64,000 nt of DNA from Lentisphaerota bacterium (GTDB lineage Bacteria > Verrucomicrobiota > Lentisphaeria > Victivallales > Victivallaceae): NCBI GenBank assembly GCA_015061625.1, contig SUWG01000006.1:62001-126000 (forward strand), read 5' to 3'. Shown here one piece after another: positions 34,401-43,195 of this stretch. The notes under the pieces are model-generated. The model did no database searches and had not been told where the DNA came from. It saw only the letters and a program-made list of their open reading frames with translations. Position numbers and translations under genes: made by a program. Within the stretch, counting starts at the first letter, position 1. Every line of letters begins with the position of its first letter.

Positions 34401-35071
34401 AGCATGATCTCATGCGCTTCAGCATCCTCTTTGCGCATATAGTGGACGTCGTTGGTCGCCACCAGCGGGATATTGCGGCTGCGGGCCAATTCGATAAGTT
34501 TGGGATTCAACTCCTTTTCTTCGGGCATATTGTGATCCATCAACTCGATGAAAAAGTTTTCCGGCCCGAAAATTTCCAGATAATCATCCAGCGACTTATT
34601 CACCCCGGCCATATCTCCGATCGCCAGTTTACGGGGGATCTCCCCGGCAATACAGGCAGAAAGAGCAATGATACCCTCGTGGTACTGCGCCAGAAGCTGT
34701 TTGTCACAGCGCGCCTTGTAATACAATCCGCTGCGCCACGATTCACTCATGATTTTGCAGAGATTGTGATAACCTTTCTGATTCTCCGCCAGCAGTACGA
34801 GGTGATAGCCTTTGATGAAATCCACTGCCGGATTGCGATCCTGACGGGTGGTGGGCGAAACGTAGGCTTCCACCCCGATAATGGGAGTAAGGTTTTCGGC
34901 GGTAAGTTTCTTGTGGAATTCTTCCGTGCCGCCCATGTAGCCGTGATCGGTGATGGCGATACCGGGCATATTCATCTCTTTGGCCATCTTGATCAGCCCG
35001 GAAGCAGTACACGCCCCGTCAAGCATACTGTAATGGGTATGCAAATGCAAGTGGACGAAATCGTTTGCCAT
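31499..35071 (-). CDS. dnaE: DNA polymerase III alpha subunit
   Basis: The 1190-residue replicative polymerase. An N-terminal PHP domain is visible (HLHLHTHYSMLDGACTASGL; ITDHGYMGG), followed by the palm with GPGRGSGAGSVVAYL and PDFDIDFCEKRRGEV (two catalytic Asp in D-x-D), then VYQEQIMQ and GYGFNKSHSAAYGVVSYQTA of the fingers. Later come helix-hairpin-helix residues (LGAIKGCGEAAASKI) and an OB-fold with LAGMVSSFTVK. Length and order are those of DnaE1, not PolC, since no exonuclease insertion is present. GAGGAGG lies 8 bp before the ATG, 13 bp after the PFL-family stop, so it is the distal gene of a minus operon with ACT and PFL proteins. Confidence 0.97.
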   Translation of the reverse strand: MANDFVHLHLHTHYSMLDGACTASGLIKMAKEMNMPGIAITDHGYMGGTEEFHKKLTAENLTPIIGVEAYVSPTTRQDRNPAVDFIKGYHLVLLAENQKGYHNLCKIMSESWRSGLYYKARCDKQLLAQYHEGIIALSACIAGEIPRKLAIGDMAGVNKSLDDYLEIFGPENFFIELMDHNMPEEKELNPKLIELARSRNIPLVATNDVHYMRKEDAEAHEIMLCIQTGARMTDEKRFRFPTREFYFKSPEEMEQLFSHVPEALSNTRLICDRCAADPVQFDYKTNHYPVFYMPDGKEADRKVLFDVCCGNLEMRYDFTYTEGMELNEKQKAIMDRLNYELDVIEKTGFCSYFMVVSDFIRWGKEHGIPVGPGRGSGAGSVVAYLMLITDIDPLRYELLFERFLNPERVSPPDFDIDFCEKRRGEVIEYVRQKYGFDNVAQICTYGQLKAKAVVKDVARALNFTFEEGNKLTKMIPEDLKMTIPKAIEQSKEIAKLIETDPKVAEVFGFAKILEGLNRQAGVHAAGVIIGDQQLDNLVPLSRSATGDMVVQYPKEPCENLGLLKMDFLGLRTLTIIRNALDMIKEQHGVDINLSKMPLDDPKTYAMLQKGDTVGVFQLESGGMQDLCRNLGVETIEHIIALVALYRPGPMQFIPQYIARKKNEEVTIYDHPKMEPILKETYGIMVYQEQIMQVVQALAGFSLGGADILRRAIGKKKVDVMAEQREKFIAGCKEASDIDADLADQIWEKIKIFAGYGFNKSHSAAYGVVSYQTAYLKANYPVEFMAAVLTGEIENADKLAFFINECRSMGIEILPPDVNSSNILFSVDKGRIRFGLGAIKGCGEAAASKIIESRKKDGPFTSFLDFCERCGADINSRMLEFLTRSGAFDSLGLRRSQILAVAEPMMAYAIQQAKDKASGQGSLFDLLGGDDDSGVDCGVPIPDIPEFEWLELLKGEKELLGFYVSGHPLQPKAHWLKTFGTPLSELENTNKSMQERHADNCSLRLAGMVSSFTVKISKNTQKPFGIMLLEDLDSNCEIMVYERTLNALKERGITLESGTEVILEVTARCNLEGERPRLAAEKISLLNQAPELYSDELYLHIYEKDLKPGAMAELAAICRRAVTPEKGTGLIICLVNGRETVFIRSGLGDICVTANMLKKIEGLLGGKSYRIKPKEVAPPPRVWSRPPAAPR

Positions 35072-35084
35072 TATCGCCGCCTCC

Positions 35085-36440
35085 TCAATTTTTCAAACTT
35101 TGCAAAGGAGCCGGTATCCGGCCGCCGCGGTTGATCATCACTGCCGGAGAATAGCGGGAAACCGGGATCACCGGGGCTTCACCGAGCAGACCGCCGAAAC
35201 TGATCATATCGCCCTCTCTGCCTGCCGGGATCAACCGGACTGCGGTGGTTTTGGTATTGACCACCCCGATAGCGATCTCGTCGGCAATAATACCGGAAAT
35301 GACCGCTTCAGAGGTATCTTCCGGAATGGCGATCATATCCAGACCGACCGAACAGACGGCGGTCATCGCTTCCAGTTTTTCCAGCGAAAGCGCACCGCAT
35401 CGGGCCGCTTCGATCATACCGGCATCTTCGGAAACCGGGATGAATGCCCCGGAAAGACCGCCGACATGGCTGGAGGCCATAACGCCGCCTTTTTTCACTG
35501 CATCATTGAGCATTGCCAGCGCGGCAGTCGTTCCCGGACAACCGCATTTTTCCAAGCCGATGGATTCCAGAATGTACGCCACGGAATCCCCGATCGCCGG
35601 AGTCGGAGCCAGTGAAAGATCGACGATACCGAATGGCACATTGAGCCTTTCGCTGGCCAGTTTGGCGACCAGCTGGCCGACTCTGGTGATTTTGAATGCC
35701 GTGCGTTTGATCGTTTCAGCGATTTCTGTAAGATTGCAGGAACTTCCGGCGCGGCGGATGGCGGAAGCGACCACCCCGGGACCGGAAACGCCGACATTGA
35801 TCACCGTTTCCGGTTCACCCATGCCGTGAAATGCTCCGGCCATAAAGGGGTTGTCTTCCGGCACATTGGCAAAGACCACCAGTTTGGCACAGCCGATGGC
35901 GGATTCCTCTCTGGTAAGATCGGCGGTTTCCCGGATGACTTTGCCCATCAGAGCCACAGCATCCATATTGATTCCCGCCTTGGTGGAAGCGACATTGACC
36001 GAGGAACAGAGCCGTTTGGTCGTGGCCAATGCTTCGGGGATGGCGGAGATCAGCGTTTTACTGCCGTTGGAAAATCCTTTCTGCACCAATGCGCTGTAAC
36101 CGCCGATGAAGTTGATGCCCAATTCGGCGGCGGCCCGGTCGAGAGTACGGGCGATATTCAATGCGCCGTCACGGGAAATACCGCCGCACATCAGAGCAAC
36201 CGGAGTGACCGACACCCGTTTGTTGATAATGGGGATACCGTATTCTTTTTCGATATCCGCCCCGGTCTGCACCAGATTTCCGGCGTGGAACATGATTTTG
36301 TCATAGATCTTGCTGCACAAACGCTTTTCATCATCACTCTGACAGTCAAAGAGTGAAATACCCATGGTGATCGTGCGGATATCCAGGCACTCCTGCCGGA
36401 TCATATTGATCGTTTCAAAAATATCATTGCGGTTAGGCAT
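35085..36440 (-). CDS. PFL-family protein (UPF0210/DUF711)
   Basis: A 451-residue cytoplasmic protein recognised by the invariant opening [13 protein letters not shown] and by the pattern of the PFL/DUF711 family ([74 protein letters not shown]). The family reaction is unknown. Its usual partner, an ACT-domain protein, lies 23 bp upstream, as in many other bacteria, so an amino-acid-responsive function is likely. Length is normal. dnaE follows at 13 bp. Confidence 0.92.
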   Translation of the reverse strand: MPNRNDIFETINMIRQECLDIRTITMGISLFDCQSDDEKRLCSKIYDKIMFHAGNLVQTGADIEKEYGIPIINKRVSVTPVALMCGGISRDGALNIARTLDRAAAELGINFIGGYSALVQKGFSNGSKTLISAIPEALATTKRLCSSVNVASTKAGINMDAVALMGKVIRETADLTREESAIGCAKLVVFANVPEDNPFMAGAFHGMGEPETVINVGVSGPGVVASAIRRAGSSCNLTEIAETIKRTAFKITRVGQLVAKLASERLNVPFGIVDLSLAPTPAIGDSVAYILESIGLEKCGCPGTTAALAMLNDAVKKGGVMASSHVGGLSGAFIPVSEDAGMIEAARCGALSLEKLEAMTAVCSVGLDMIAIPEDTSEAVISGIIADEIAIGVVNTKTTAVRLIPAGREGDMISFGGLLGEAPVIPVSRYSPAVMINRGGRIPAPLQSLKN

Positions 36441-36463
36441 AAGTCAAGAATTCCTCTCTATGA

Positions 36464-36733
36464 TCAAATGCGGTGCATGGCATTGAAAATATCTTCGTGC
36501 ATGGTGTGGATCTCCAGCGAATTTTCTCTGCCCAATTCGCTCATTCTATCCACGAAAGCGGTAAAATCAGTGGTGATCCTGCCGATTTCGACCAGCATGA
36601 TCATCGAAAAATATTCCTGAAGCACGGTTTGGGAAATATCCACGATATTCACGCCGTATTCGGCGCAGACGTTGCTGACTTTAGCGATGATGCCTACGGC
36701 ATCGCATCCGGTGACACTGATGACAGCCTTCAT
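36464..36733 (-). CDS. ACT-domain protein (UPF0237 type)
   Basis: An 89-residue single ACT domain: MKAVISVTGCDAVGIIAKVS, EYGVNIVDISQTV, YFSMIMLVEI and a C-terminal helix. This matches the small UPF0237 regulators typically encoded just before a PFL/DUF711 gene, as here. It probably binds an amino acid and modulates the neighbour. The ribosome-binding site is AAAGGA, 6 bp before the ATG. Confidence 0.92.
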   Translation of the reverse strand: MKAVISVTGCDAVGIIAKVSNVCAEYGVNIVDISQTVLQEYFSMIMLVEIGRITTDFTAFVDRMSELGRENSLEIHTMHEDIFNAMHRI

Positions 36734-36803
36734 AAAAATTCCTTTCTTCCCAGTAAAACAAGTTCATCTTAAAATATAGCCCGTAACGGGAACTTTTACA
36801 AGG

Positions 36804-38201
36804 TCATTTTTCTGCAGATGAAGTTAATTGTGAAGCAAAAAGACTCAAAGAATTATCCCTTGCGCCCATGATGACGGCGATATCATCATTCCTGCCGTTA
36901 TCCAGAAGAAATTTTTTCAACGTCTCCCGGTCGGGCATCACCGTAAAACGGCCCGGTGCCGCCGAAAGCGACTGCCATCGGGCGCACACATCGGAAGCAT
37001 GAGGCGAAAATGACGATGTTCCCCCCGCATAGAATGGTTCAAGCAGAATGAAACGATCATCTTTACGCAAAAATGTCTCCAGTTTTTCAAAAAGGGCATC
37101 CGCCATGAAACCGAATGGTTTGTAACCATGCGGCTGAAAGACCGCAAACAATCTGCCCGGCGCACATTCACGCATACCGGCAAGGCAGGAGATGATCTTT
37201 TCCGGATTGTGGGCGTAATCGTCAAATACCATCATGCCCCCGGCAGTTTTACCGGCATAATCATTTCTCCGCCATACACCGTCAAAGTGCGCCAAAGCGT
37301 CGATGATAAGCGATCCATCAATTTGCAACATATCCCCCAATGCCCGGATCGCCAGCGCATTGAGCGCGACATGGCGGCCGGAAGCCGGAAGTTTCAACCT
37401 CACCCCGTCGGCGAACTTTGCCTGCGGTTCCCTGCCGGGGATATACTCCGATAATGCATATTTATCCGGCACGATACCTGGAACTTCATCAAACACCGTC
37501 ACTTGCAGATGACCGGGAAAATCATTATCCAGTGCTTCGGCGACCTGCCGGGAAATGACGGCACCCCGCCGGATATTTTTCAGGAACTCCCGGAAAACTC
37601 TCGCCAGTTCCGCCTGATCGTAGTGGTCGGTGCCGATATTGAGGATCACCGCATAATCTGCGCCGTAAGCCAGCAGACTTTTGTCGCTTTCATCGGCTTC
37701 AAAGACCAGAAAATCCCCCTTGCCATCCCGGAAATTGCCCGCATTGGCGGCGTGACGGTAACGTTTGGATAAGGCTCCGGAGATCATCATGGGATCCAGA
37801 TCAGCCCGTTCCAGAGTTTCAGTGATATATGCCGTTACCGAACTTTTTCCGCAACTGCCGGTAACTGCGATACTCTTTTTGCCGCTTTTTTCCAACAGCA
37901 GCCGCAGAAATTCCGAGCGGTGCATACGCTTGATATCCCCGGCCGCAAGGAAATCCGGATTATCCTCCTCGATCGCCGTACTGTAAATCAGCGCATCAGG
38001 CATATTTCCGGCAGCGAACCGGGAACCATCCTGCGCAAAAATTTTCACCTTTTGCGCCTTAAGGGCATTGATAAGCGGAGCATTTTCCACCTTTTCCGCC
38101 CCGCGGTCACTGCCGCTGACCTCGTAACCGATCGTTGCCGCACAGGATGCCAGCGCACTCATACCGATACCGCCGACCCCGACAAAATGAAAACTTTTCA
38201 T
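36804..38201 (-). CDS. murC: MurC-like UDP-N-acetylmuramate:L-alanine ligase
   Basis: A 465-residue Mur ligase. HFVGVGGIGMSALASCAATI is the MurC/Mpl N-terminal nucleotide-sugar site. AVTGSCGKSSVTAYI is the ATP P-loop (usually GTHGKTTT in MurC); VFEADESDKS and NIGTDHYDQ are the middle-domain motifs; and DDYAHNPEKI is the MurC-type C-domain motif. The order proves a MurC/Mpl ligase, but the P-loop and NIGTDH differ from the common form, so it is divergent. It adds L-Ala to UDP-MurNAc in peptidoglycan synthesis, unless it is a recycling (Mpl-like) enzyme. Start uncertain: ATG 38201 (GGAGAAG 8 bp upstream) is used, but ATG 38228 with AAGGA is possible. No other mur genes are adjacent. Confidence 0.82.
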   Translation of the reverse strand: MKSFHFVGVGGIGMSALASCAATIGYEVSGSDRGAEKVENAPLINALKAQKVKIFAQDGSRFAAGNMPDALIYSTAIEEDNPDFLAAGDIKRMHRSEFLRLLLEKSGKKSIAVTGSCGKSSVTAYITETLERADLDPMMISGALSKRYRHAANAGNFRDGKGDFLVFEADESDKSLLAYGADYAVILNIGTDHYDQAELARVFREFLKNIRRGAVISRQVAEALDNDFPGHLQVTVFDEVPGIVPDKYALSEYIPGREPQAKFADGVRLKLPASGRHVALNALAIRALGDMLQIDGSLIIDALAHFDGVWRRNDYAGKTAGGMMVFDDYAHNPEKIISCLAGMRECAPGRLFAVFQPHGYKPFGFMADALFEKLETFLRKDDRFILLEPFYAGGTSSFSPHASDVCARWQSLSAAPGRFTVMPDRETLKKFLLDNGRNDDIAVIMGARDNSLSLFASQLTSSAEK

Positions 38202-38281
38202 CAATATTTCTTCTCCATCAACTTGCATTAAAGTCCTTTTCATACTATACTAAACAAACGACGATTTTTCAAGAAGAAAAT

Positions 38282-39028
38282 ATGAATATAAATCAAGCAC
38301 AACTGGAAATTGCCGGAGAAAGCAATATCGGACTTACCCGGCGGCATAACGAAGATAACTTTCTCATCTATGCGCCGCCGGGCGGAGAAGGCGTTATGGC
38401 AGTGGTTGCTGACGGCATCGGCGGTCACAGCCGGGGCGAGATCGCCAGTTACATCTGCTGCCGGGAACTTTTCACCGCGGCCAAAAAGTGTACGCACTGG
38501 GATAAAAATTTTCTGCTCGATGCCCTGATTCAAGCCAACAAGCAGATTTTTGACTTCAACTTCAAAGGCAAACGGGCCAAACCGATGGGATGTACGGTGG
38601 TTGCGGCACTCTTTTTCCGGGATAAAGTCATCTGTGCCAGTGCCGGTGACAGCCGGATGTATGAATTCACCCGTTTAGCTGATGGCAAACCTCTGCGGCA
38701 GATCACCACCGATCACCGCCCGGAAGGGTACGATGAATTGTTCCGGGCAGGCAAGATCCGGTCGATAAGTCTGGTCTCCCGCTCACTGGGAACTGCCAAA
38801 CATCTGGAACCTGACCTGCTGGAATTCCCCCGCCCGGCAGATGCCAGATATCTGCTCTGCTCCGACGGACTTTACAACCGCCAGCCGGATCAGCTTTTTG
38901 CCGGATTGCTGGGCAGCAGTTTCAGTGCCAGAAAGATCACCGGAGAACTCATCCGGAGCGCATTGCTGGCCGGTGAAAGAGATAATATCACCGTCATCTG
39001 CGCCACTCCGGTTGACAGACACAGATAA
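38282..39028 (+). CDS. PP2C-family serine/threonine phosphatase
   Basis: A 248-residue phosphatase with all main PP2C motifs: NIGLTRRHNEDNFLIY (metal-binding Asp), VVADGIGGHSRGEIAS (DGxGG), MGCTVVAALFF, ICASAGDSRMY, YLLCSDGLYN and ERDNITVICA (distal Asp). The metal-ligand Asp residues are conserved, so it should be an active Mn/Mg-dependent protein phosphatase, like Stp/PrpC. No partner Ser/Thr kinase is in the window. It is divergent from murC across an 80-bp spacer. The ATG at 38282 is preceded only by a weak AAGAAG. Confidence 0.93.
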   Translation: MNINQAQLEIAGESNIGLTRRHNEDNFLIYAPPGGEGVMAVVADGIGGHSRGEIASYICCRELFTAAKKCTHWDKNFLLDALIQANKQIFDFNFKGKRAKPMGCTVVAALFFRDKVICASAGDSRMYEFTRLADGKPLRQITTDHRPEGYDELFRAGKIRSISLVSRSLGTAKHLEPDLLEFPRPADARYLLCSDGLYNRQPDQLFAGLLGSSFSARKITGELIRSALLAGERDNITVICATPVDRHR

Positions 39029-39042
39029 ACTGCGACTTCCGG

Positions 39043-39071
39043 TTGACAAATCACTGCGGCAGTGATATATT
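39043..39071 (+). promoter_or_regulatory. sigma-70-type promoter of the oppF-like gene
   Basis: TTGACA (39043-39048), 17-bp spacer, TATATT (39066-39071), with TGA before the -10. About 40 bp before the ATG at 39112. It begins 14 bp after the phosphatase stop. Confidence 0.78.
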
Positions 39072-39111
39072 TTATCCGGCAACCGGTCGGATCAAATTTG
39101 GAATAAAAACA

Positions 39112-40065
39112 ATGGCTTTACTTGAAGTAAAAAATCTTTCTGTGCGTTATGAAGTCCGCACCCCGTGGTTTCAGAAACAGCGTTACCTCTACGCCGTGAA
39201 CGATGTGTCATTCACTCTGGAAAAGGGCGAAACCATCGGGCTGGTCGGCGAATCCGGTTGCGGCAAAAGCACCCTCGGAAAGGCCCTTGTCCGGCTGGAA
39301 AATCCCTGCTCCGGGGAAATTCTGCTCAACGGCGAAGATCTCGCCCGTGCCAAAGGCAGAAAACTGCGGGAGATGCGCAAACACTTCCAGATGATCTTTC
39401 AGGATCCTTACGGTTCACTCAATCCCCGGCTGTCGATCTTCACCACTTTGGATGAAGTGATCGCCATGCACTGCAAAATGCCGGTGAATGAACGGCGGGA
39501 AAAGGCCGCAGAACTGCTGAAAATGGTAGGCCTCACTCCGGAGGCACTCAACCGCTTCCCCCATCAATTTTCCGGCGGTCAGCGTCAGCGCATCGGTATC
39601 GCCCGCGCTCTGGCCGCCGATCCGGATTTCATCGTCGCCGATGAACCGGTTTCCGCCCTCGATGTCAGTGTGCAGGCCTCGATCGTCAACTTACTGCAGG
39701 ATATCCAGCAGCGCAGTAAGACCGCTTTGCTTTTCATCGCTCACGACCTGGCGGTGGTCGAACACATTTCCGCCAGAATACTGGTGATGTATCTGGGCAA
39801 TATCGTGGAATCCGCCCCGGCAAGAAAATTGGTTTCCTCACCCCGCCACCCCTACACGGAAGCGTTGCTTTCCGCGGTGCCTACTCTCGATGGCAAACTG
39901 GAAAAACGCATCAAACTTACCGGGGATGTACCTTCACCGCTGAATCCGCCGCCGGGTTGTCCGTTCCACGAGCGTTGTCCTTATGCCACGGCGCGATGCA
40001 AGGTGGAAAAACCGCCGGTAACGGTATGTGAAGACCATTCCTTTGCCTGTTGGAATCCCAGATGA
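39112..40065 (+). CDS. oligopeptide/dipeptide ABC transporter ATP-binding protein (OppF/DppF type), without partner genes
   Basis: A 317-residue ATPase: GLVGESGCGKSTLGKA (Walker A), QMIFQDPYGSLNPRL (Q-loop), FSGGQRQRIGIARAL (signature), DFIVADEPVSALDVS (Walker B), LLFIAHDLAVVEHIS (H-loop). The C-terminal Opp extension has PRHPYTEALLSAVP and a CPFHERCPYATARC cysteine motif. OppF-type subunits normally act with OppD, two permeases and a binding protein; none is adjacent, so partners must be encoded elsewhere. The start at 39112 agrees with the promoter at 39043. Its stop abuts the radC stop (TGATCA palindrome). Confidence 0.93.
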   Translation: MALLEVKNLSVRYEVRTPWFQKQRYLYAVNDVSFTLEKGETIGLVGESGCGKSTLGKALVRLENPCSGEILLNGEDLARAKGRKLREMRKHFQMIFQDPYGSLNPRLSIFTTLDEVIAMHCKMPVNERREKAAELLKMVGLTPEALNRFPHQFSGGQRQRIGIARALAADPDFIVADEPVSALDVSVQASIVNLLQDIQQRSKTALLFIAHDLAVVEHISARILVMYLGNIVESAPARKLVSSPRHPYTEALLSAVPTLDGKLEKRIKLTGDVPSPLNPPPGCPFHERCPYATARCKVEKPPVTVCEDHSFACWNPR

Positions 40066-40758
40066 TCACTCCTCCTGCGTGCCGGAAGTTTTCATTACCG
40101 ATACACACCCGTTACAAGTAACGATAAAGTGATCGATCAGACTTATACGCATACCGTTGAGTATATTCTTTACCGCTATGGTTGCGGCAATATCACTCTT
40201 TGACGGTTGCAATGTGCCGCCCGGATGGTTGTGTACCATGATCACCTGACGCACTCCCCGACAGAGAGATATCTGAAACTTCAAATCATCCGGAGAGAGA
40301 AAGACCGATTGATTTTTACCGGAAAAAGAGATCGTTTCCAACAAACGGCAATTATGGTCAATCAAAAGCAGATCACAAACTTCCCCGGAAGCATTGAAGC
40401 AGTTGAACATCAGAAATTTCTGAAGTTTTTCCGGATTTTTAAGATCAATACCCTCACGCATCGGTTTGGACATCAATTCCAGAGCGATACTCATGATCAG
40501 TTTGATCAAAACGGCGGAACTTTTCCCGATCCCATCGACCTGCATCAACTTTTCCGGTTGAGCGGCAAAGACCGCTTCCAACGATCCGAACCGGTGCAGC
40601 AGATTTTTCGCCAGCGGTTTGACATCTTTGCGGGCAATGGCATAACAAAGCAGTAATTCCAGCAATTCATGATCAGCCATCCCCGCGCTCCCGGTACGCA
40701 AAAATCTTTCCCGCAGGCGTGAACGGTGACCGTCATTGTCAACAACACAACGAGACAT
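40066..40758 (-). CDS. radC: RadC-family JAB/MPN-domain protein
   Basis: A 230-residue protein with N-terminal helix-hairpin-helix pattern (LMQVDGIGKSSAVLIKLI) and a C-terminal JAMM domain: MVHNHPGGTLQPSKSDI, the H-x-H-x7-S-x2-D metal motif. Length is typical for RadC/YicR. The original link to DNA repair has been withdrawn for E. coli, so the role is unknown. It is 14 bp downstream of the histidine kinase, the last gene of the ispE-gmhB operon. Its stop directly abuts that of the convergent oppF-like gene. Confidence 0.93.
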   Translation of the reverse strand: MSRCVVDNDGHRSRLRERFLRTGSAGMADHELLELLLCYAIARKDVKPLAKNLLHRFGSLEAVFAAQPEKLMQVDGIGKSSAVLIKLIMSIALELMSKPMREGIDLKNPEKLQKFLMFNCFNASGEVCDLLLIDHNCRLLETISFSGKNQSVFLSPDDLKFQISLCRGVRQVIMVHNHPGGTLQPSKSDIAATIAVKNILNGMRISLIDHFIVTCNGCVSVMKTSGTQEE

Positions 40759-40772
40759 CTTTCAAATCAAAA

Positions 40773-42650
40773 TCACATTGCTCTGGGAAAAAAGAAACAA
40801 AAAAGAGTACCATCTCCCGGAGCAGTCTGCAACTGGATCCACCCCCGGTGATGAGTAACCGTACCGTAGACCATCGCCAACCCCATACCGGTACCGGAAC
40901 CGACCGGCTTGGTGGTGAAAAACGGTTCAAAAACCTTGGCTTTGGTCGCTTCATCCATACCTGAACCATTATCTCTTACGGCAAAATAAAGGTAATTTTC
41001 AACTGCGGCATCACTGTTATCCACCGGAGCAAGGAACTTCAACGGCGCATTGGCCGCCGCTCCGGCACTCAACCGGATGATCCGGTCACCGGAATTTTCC
41101 GCCGTGGCATCCAGAGCATTGATCAGCAGATTGAGAACCACCTGCTGCATCTGGATCTGATCGCCGCGCATCACCCAGCTGCCGGATTCAAAATGACTGC
41201 TGATATCCACCCCTCTGGTGCGGAAAGGGTCGAGCAATCCGGCGCACTCATCAAGTAATTCCGGCACATTGATATCCACCACATTATATTTGCCTTTGCG
41301 GGCAAAACCCAGCAGTTGCGAGGTAAGTTTACCGGCCTTTTCGGCAATGCTGGAAATCTTTTGCAGATGATTGGCCACCTTTTCCGGATCGTGGGTATAG
41401 AGCATTTCCGCCACATCGGCGTGGCCCATGATCGCATGGATGCAATTATTGAAGTCGTGGGCGATGCCACCGGCGAGCATACCGAGCGATTCCATGCGTT
41501 GAGAGTGCATAAGTTGAGCGGAAAGTTCCTCTTTCTCTCTGGCCAATGTGACTTCAGCGGTGATATCCCGGCAGACCAGCACCAGCAGCAGACGTTTTTT
41601 CAGGCGGATGGGAGAAAGCGAAGCGGAAATGATCTTCTCCTTACCGGAAACATTGATCCTGCCGGTAAAGTTGATCGGTTCTTTTGCCGCCGCGGCGAAA
41701 TCCGGGTCATCATCACTTTTGAGCATTTTGAAAAGGTTGCGCCCGATCAGCGATGAAGCATTTTTTTCGCCGAAAATTTTTCCGGCGGCGATATTCACTT
41801 CCTGAATGGCCCCGGTTTCATTGCACATGACCACCCCCTCGACCGTGTGGCGCAGGATCAGGTGGTAACGGTTTTCCCAGTTGCTCAAGTCATCTTCCAA
41901 CTCCTTGACCCGGCTGTAACTGCCGAAAAAGGCAAAGAGAAAGTCGAATCTGCCGCTGTTGCTGTCGGGCAATTCCTTTTCCAGCATGGTCAGATAGAGC
42001 GCAAGTGCCGCACCGACAAAGGGAGTTACCGCCAGCATGGTCAGGGTACTTTCCCAGAGAAATTCCTGAAGATTACGGTTGATTATCAGCAGTGCCGCTT
42101 CGGGGATGCATCCCATGATCTGCGCCGCCATCAAGGCGGCGATTATCCGCAATGTCCTGCCGCCGCGACGGGGAAAGTTGCTGTAAAATATCGGTACGGT
42201 AAAATAGGCGATAAGGTTGCTTACGGCACTTAAATTGACCGATGCCGTCCCCTCGGATAAGAGCAAAAGCACCACATCACGCAACGCTCCTGGCGGCAGT
42301 TGGGCGCACTGTATGCGGATGAGCATGACAAAGTAGATATAGAGCAGAAATGACCCCATGATACCCAGCAAAAGCCGTTGGGCTTTCAATGCGCCGAGGG
42401 TGATATAAACCATTAAAAATGAAGCGAGCAGCGGCAGGAACACCGCCAGTTGCGAAACATTGAATACCCCGCCCCACGGCAAAGGGGCGTAGACCTCCGC
42501 CGCACTCATCAGCGTACCGAAAAACATCATTGCTCCGAAAGCCATGGTCAGCGGAGCGACCCCGATCCTTTCGCGCTGGTGGCAGAGTGCCGCCAGAATT
42601 ACAAAGATGAACAATAACTCAAGAAGTGCGGTAGCGATCTGTAAATTCAT
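40773..42650 (-). CDS. membrane PAS-domain sensor histidine kinase
   Basis: A 625-residue kinase. About six or seven membrane helices lie in residues 1-225, then a PAS domain (about 262-365; [17 protein letters not shown]). The phosphoacceptor helix contains [20 protein letters not shown] with His398. The ATPase has [10 protein letters not shown] (N-box), [20 protein letters not shown] (G1/F) and [15 protein letters not shown] (G2). The H-box HDFNN is the type of NtrB-like/HPK4 kinases. No response regulator is nearby, so its partner is unlinked. The start overlaps gmhB by 4 bp. The membrane module resembles a sensor for a lipophilic or envelope signal; that is inference. Confidence 0.92.
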   Translation of the reverse strand: MNLQIATALLELLFIFVILAALCHQRERIGVAPLTMAFGAMMFFGTLMSAAEVYAPLPWGGVFNVSQLAVFLPLLASFLMVYITLGALKAQRLLLGIMGSFLLYIYFVMLIRIQCAQLPPGALRDVVLLLLSEGTASVNLSAVSNLIAYFTVPIFYSNFPRRGGRTLRIIAALMAAQIMGCIPEAALLIINRNLQEFLWESTLTMLAVTPFVGAALALYLTMLEKELPDSNSGRFDFLFAFFGSYSRVKELEDDLSNWENRYHLILRHTVEGVVMCNETGAIQEVNIAAGKIFGEKNASSLIGRNLFKMLKSDDDPDFAAAAKEPINFTGRINVSGKEKIISASLSPIRLKKRLLLVLVCRDITAEVTLAREKEELSAQLMHSQRMESLGMLAGGIAHDFNNCIHAIMGHADVAEMLYTHDPEKVANHLQKISSIAEKAGKLTSQLLGFARKGKYNVVDINVPELLDECAGLLDPFRTRGVDISSHFESGSWVMRGDQIQMQQVVLNLLINALDATAENSGDRIIRLSAGAAANAPLKFLAPVDNSDAAVENYLYFAVRDNGSGMDEATKAKVFEPFFTTKPVGSGTGMGLAMVYGTVTHHRGWIQLQTAPGDGTLFCFFFPRAM

Positions 42651-43195
42651 AGTTCTGTCAGTTTTTTCACTGCCTCAAACAAATTCTCTGCGGTCAGAAA
42701 CTTTTCCGCAACGGCATTTTCTTTATCCTTTTCACCGTAGCCGGTCAATACCAGACATGATTCTTTGCACCCGGCGTTGCGCCCGGTAAAAAGATCACTC
42801 ATCCGGTCGCCGATCATAAATGATCTGCTCAAGTCGATATCGAAATCCGCCGCTGCCTTTTCCAGCATGAATGCACTGGGTTTGCGGCATGGACACTCCC
42901 CGGTGACCGCCGGATGATGAACACAGTAAAAAAAGGCATCCAGCGTCGATTCCGGTGAATGGCGCAACAATTCCCGCTGCATTCTGGCATGGACGGCGTG
43001 AGTATCGTTTTCGGTAAAAAGTCCTTTGGCGATCCCGCCCTGATTGGAAATTACCACCGCCATAAAACCGGCCCGGTGGATCATTGCCAATGCTTCCGGC
43101 ACCCGGTCGAGCAATACCATTTTATCCGGATCGCCGAGATAGTTGACTTCCACATTGATCACGCCGTCACGGTCAAGAAAAAATGCTTTTTTCAA
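42647..43195 (-). CDS. gmhB: D-glycero-D-manno-heptose-1,7-bisphosphate 7-phosphatase
   Basis: A 182-residue HAD-type phosphatase: FFLDRDGVI (nucleophile D8 and D10), VISNQGGIAKG, and IGDRMSDLFTGRNAGCK. The Zn-site loop CVHHPAVTGECPCRKPS is diagnostic for GmhB. It acts in the ADP-heptose pathway for the lipopolysaccharide core, agreeing with lpxA nearby. Overlaps ispE (4 bp) and the kinase (4 bp). Confidence 0.93.
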   Translation of the reverse strand: MKKAFFLDRDGVINVEVNYLGDPDKMVLLDRVPEALAMIHRAGFMAVVISNQGGIAKGLFTENDTHAVHARMQRELLRHSPESTLDAFFYCVHHPAVTGECPCRKPSAFMLEKAAADFDIDLSRSFMIGDRMSDLFTGRNAGCKESCLVLTGYGEKDKENAVAEKFLTAENLFEAVKKLTEL

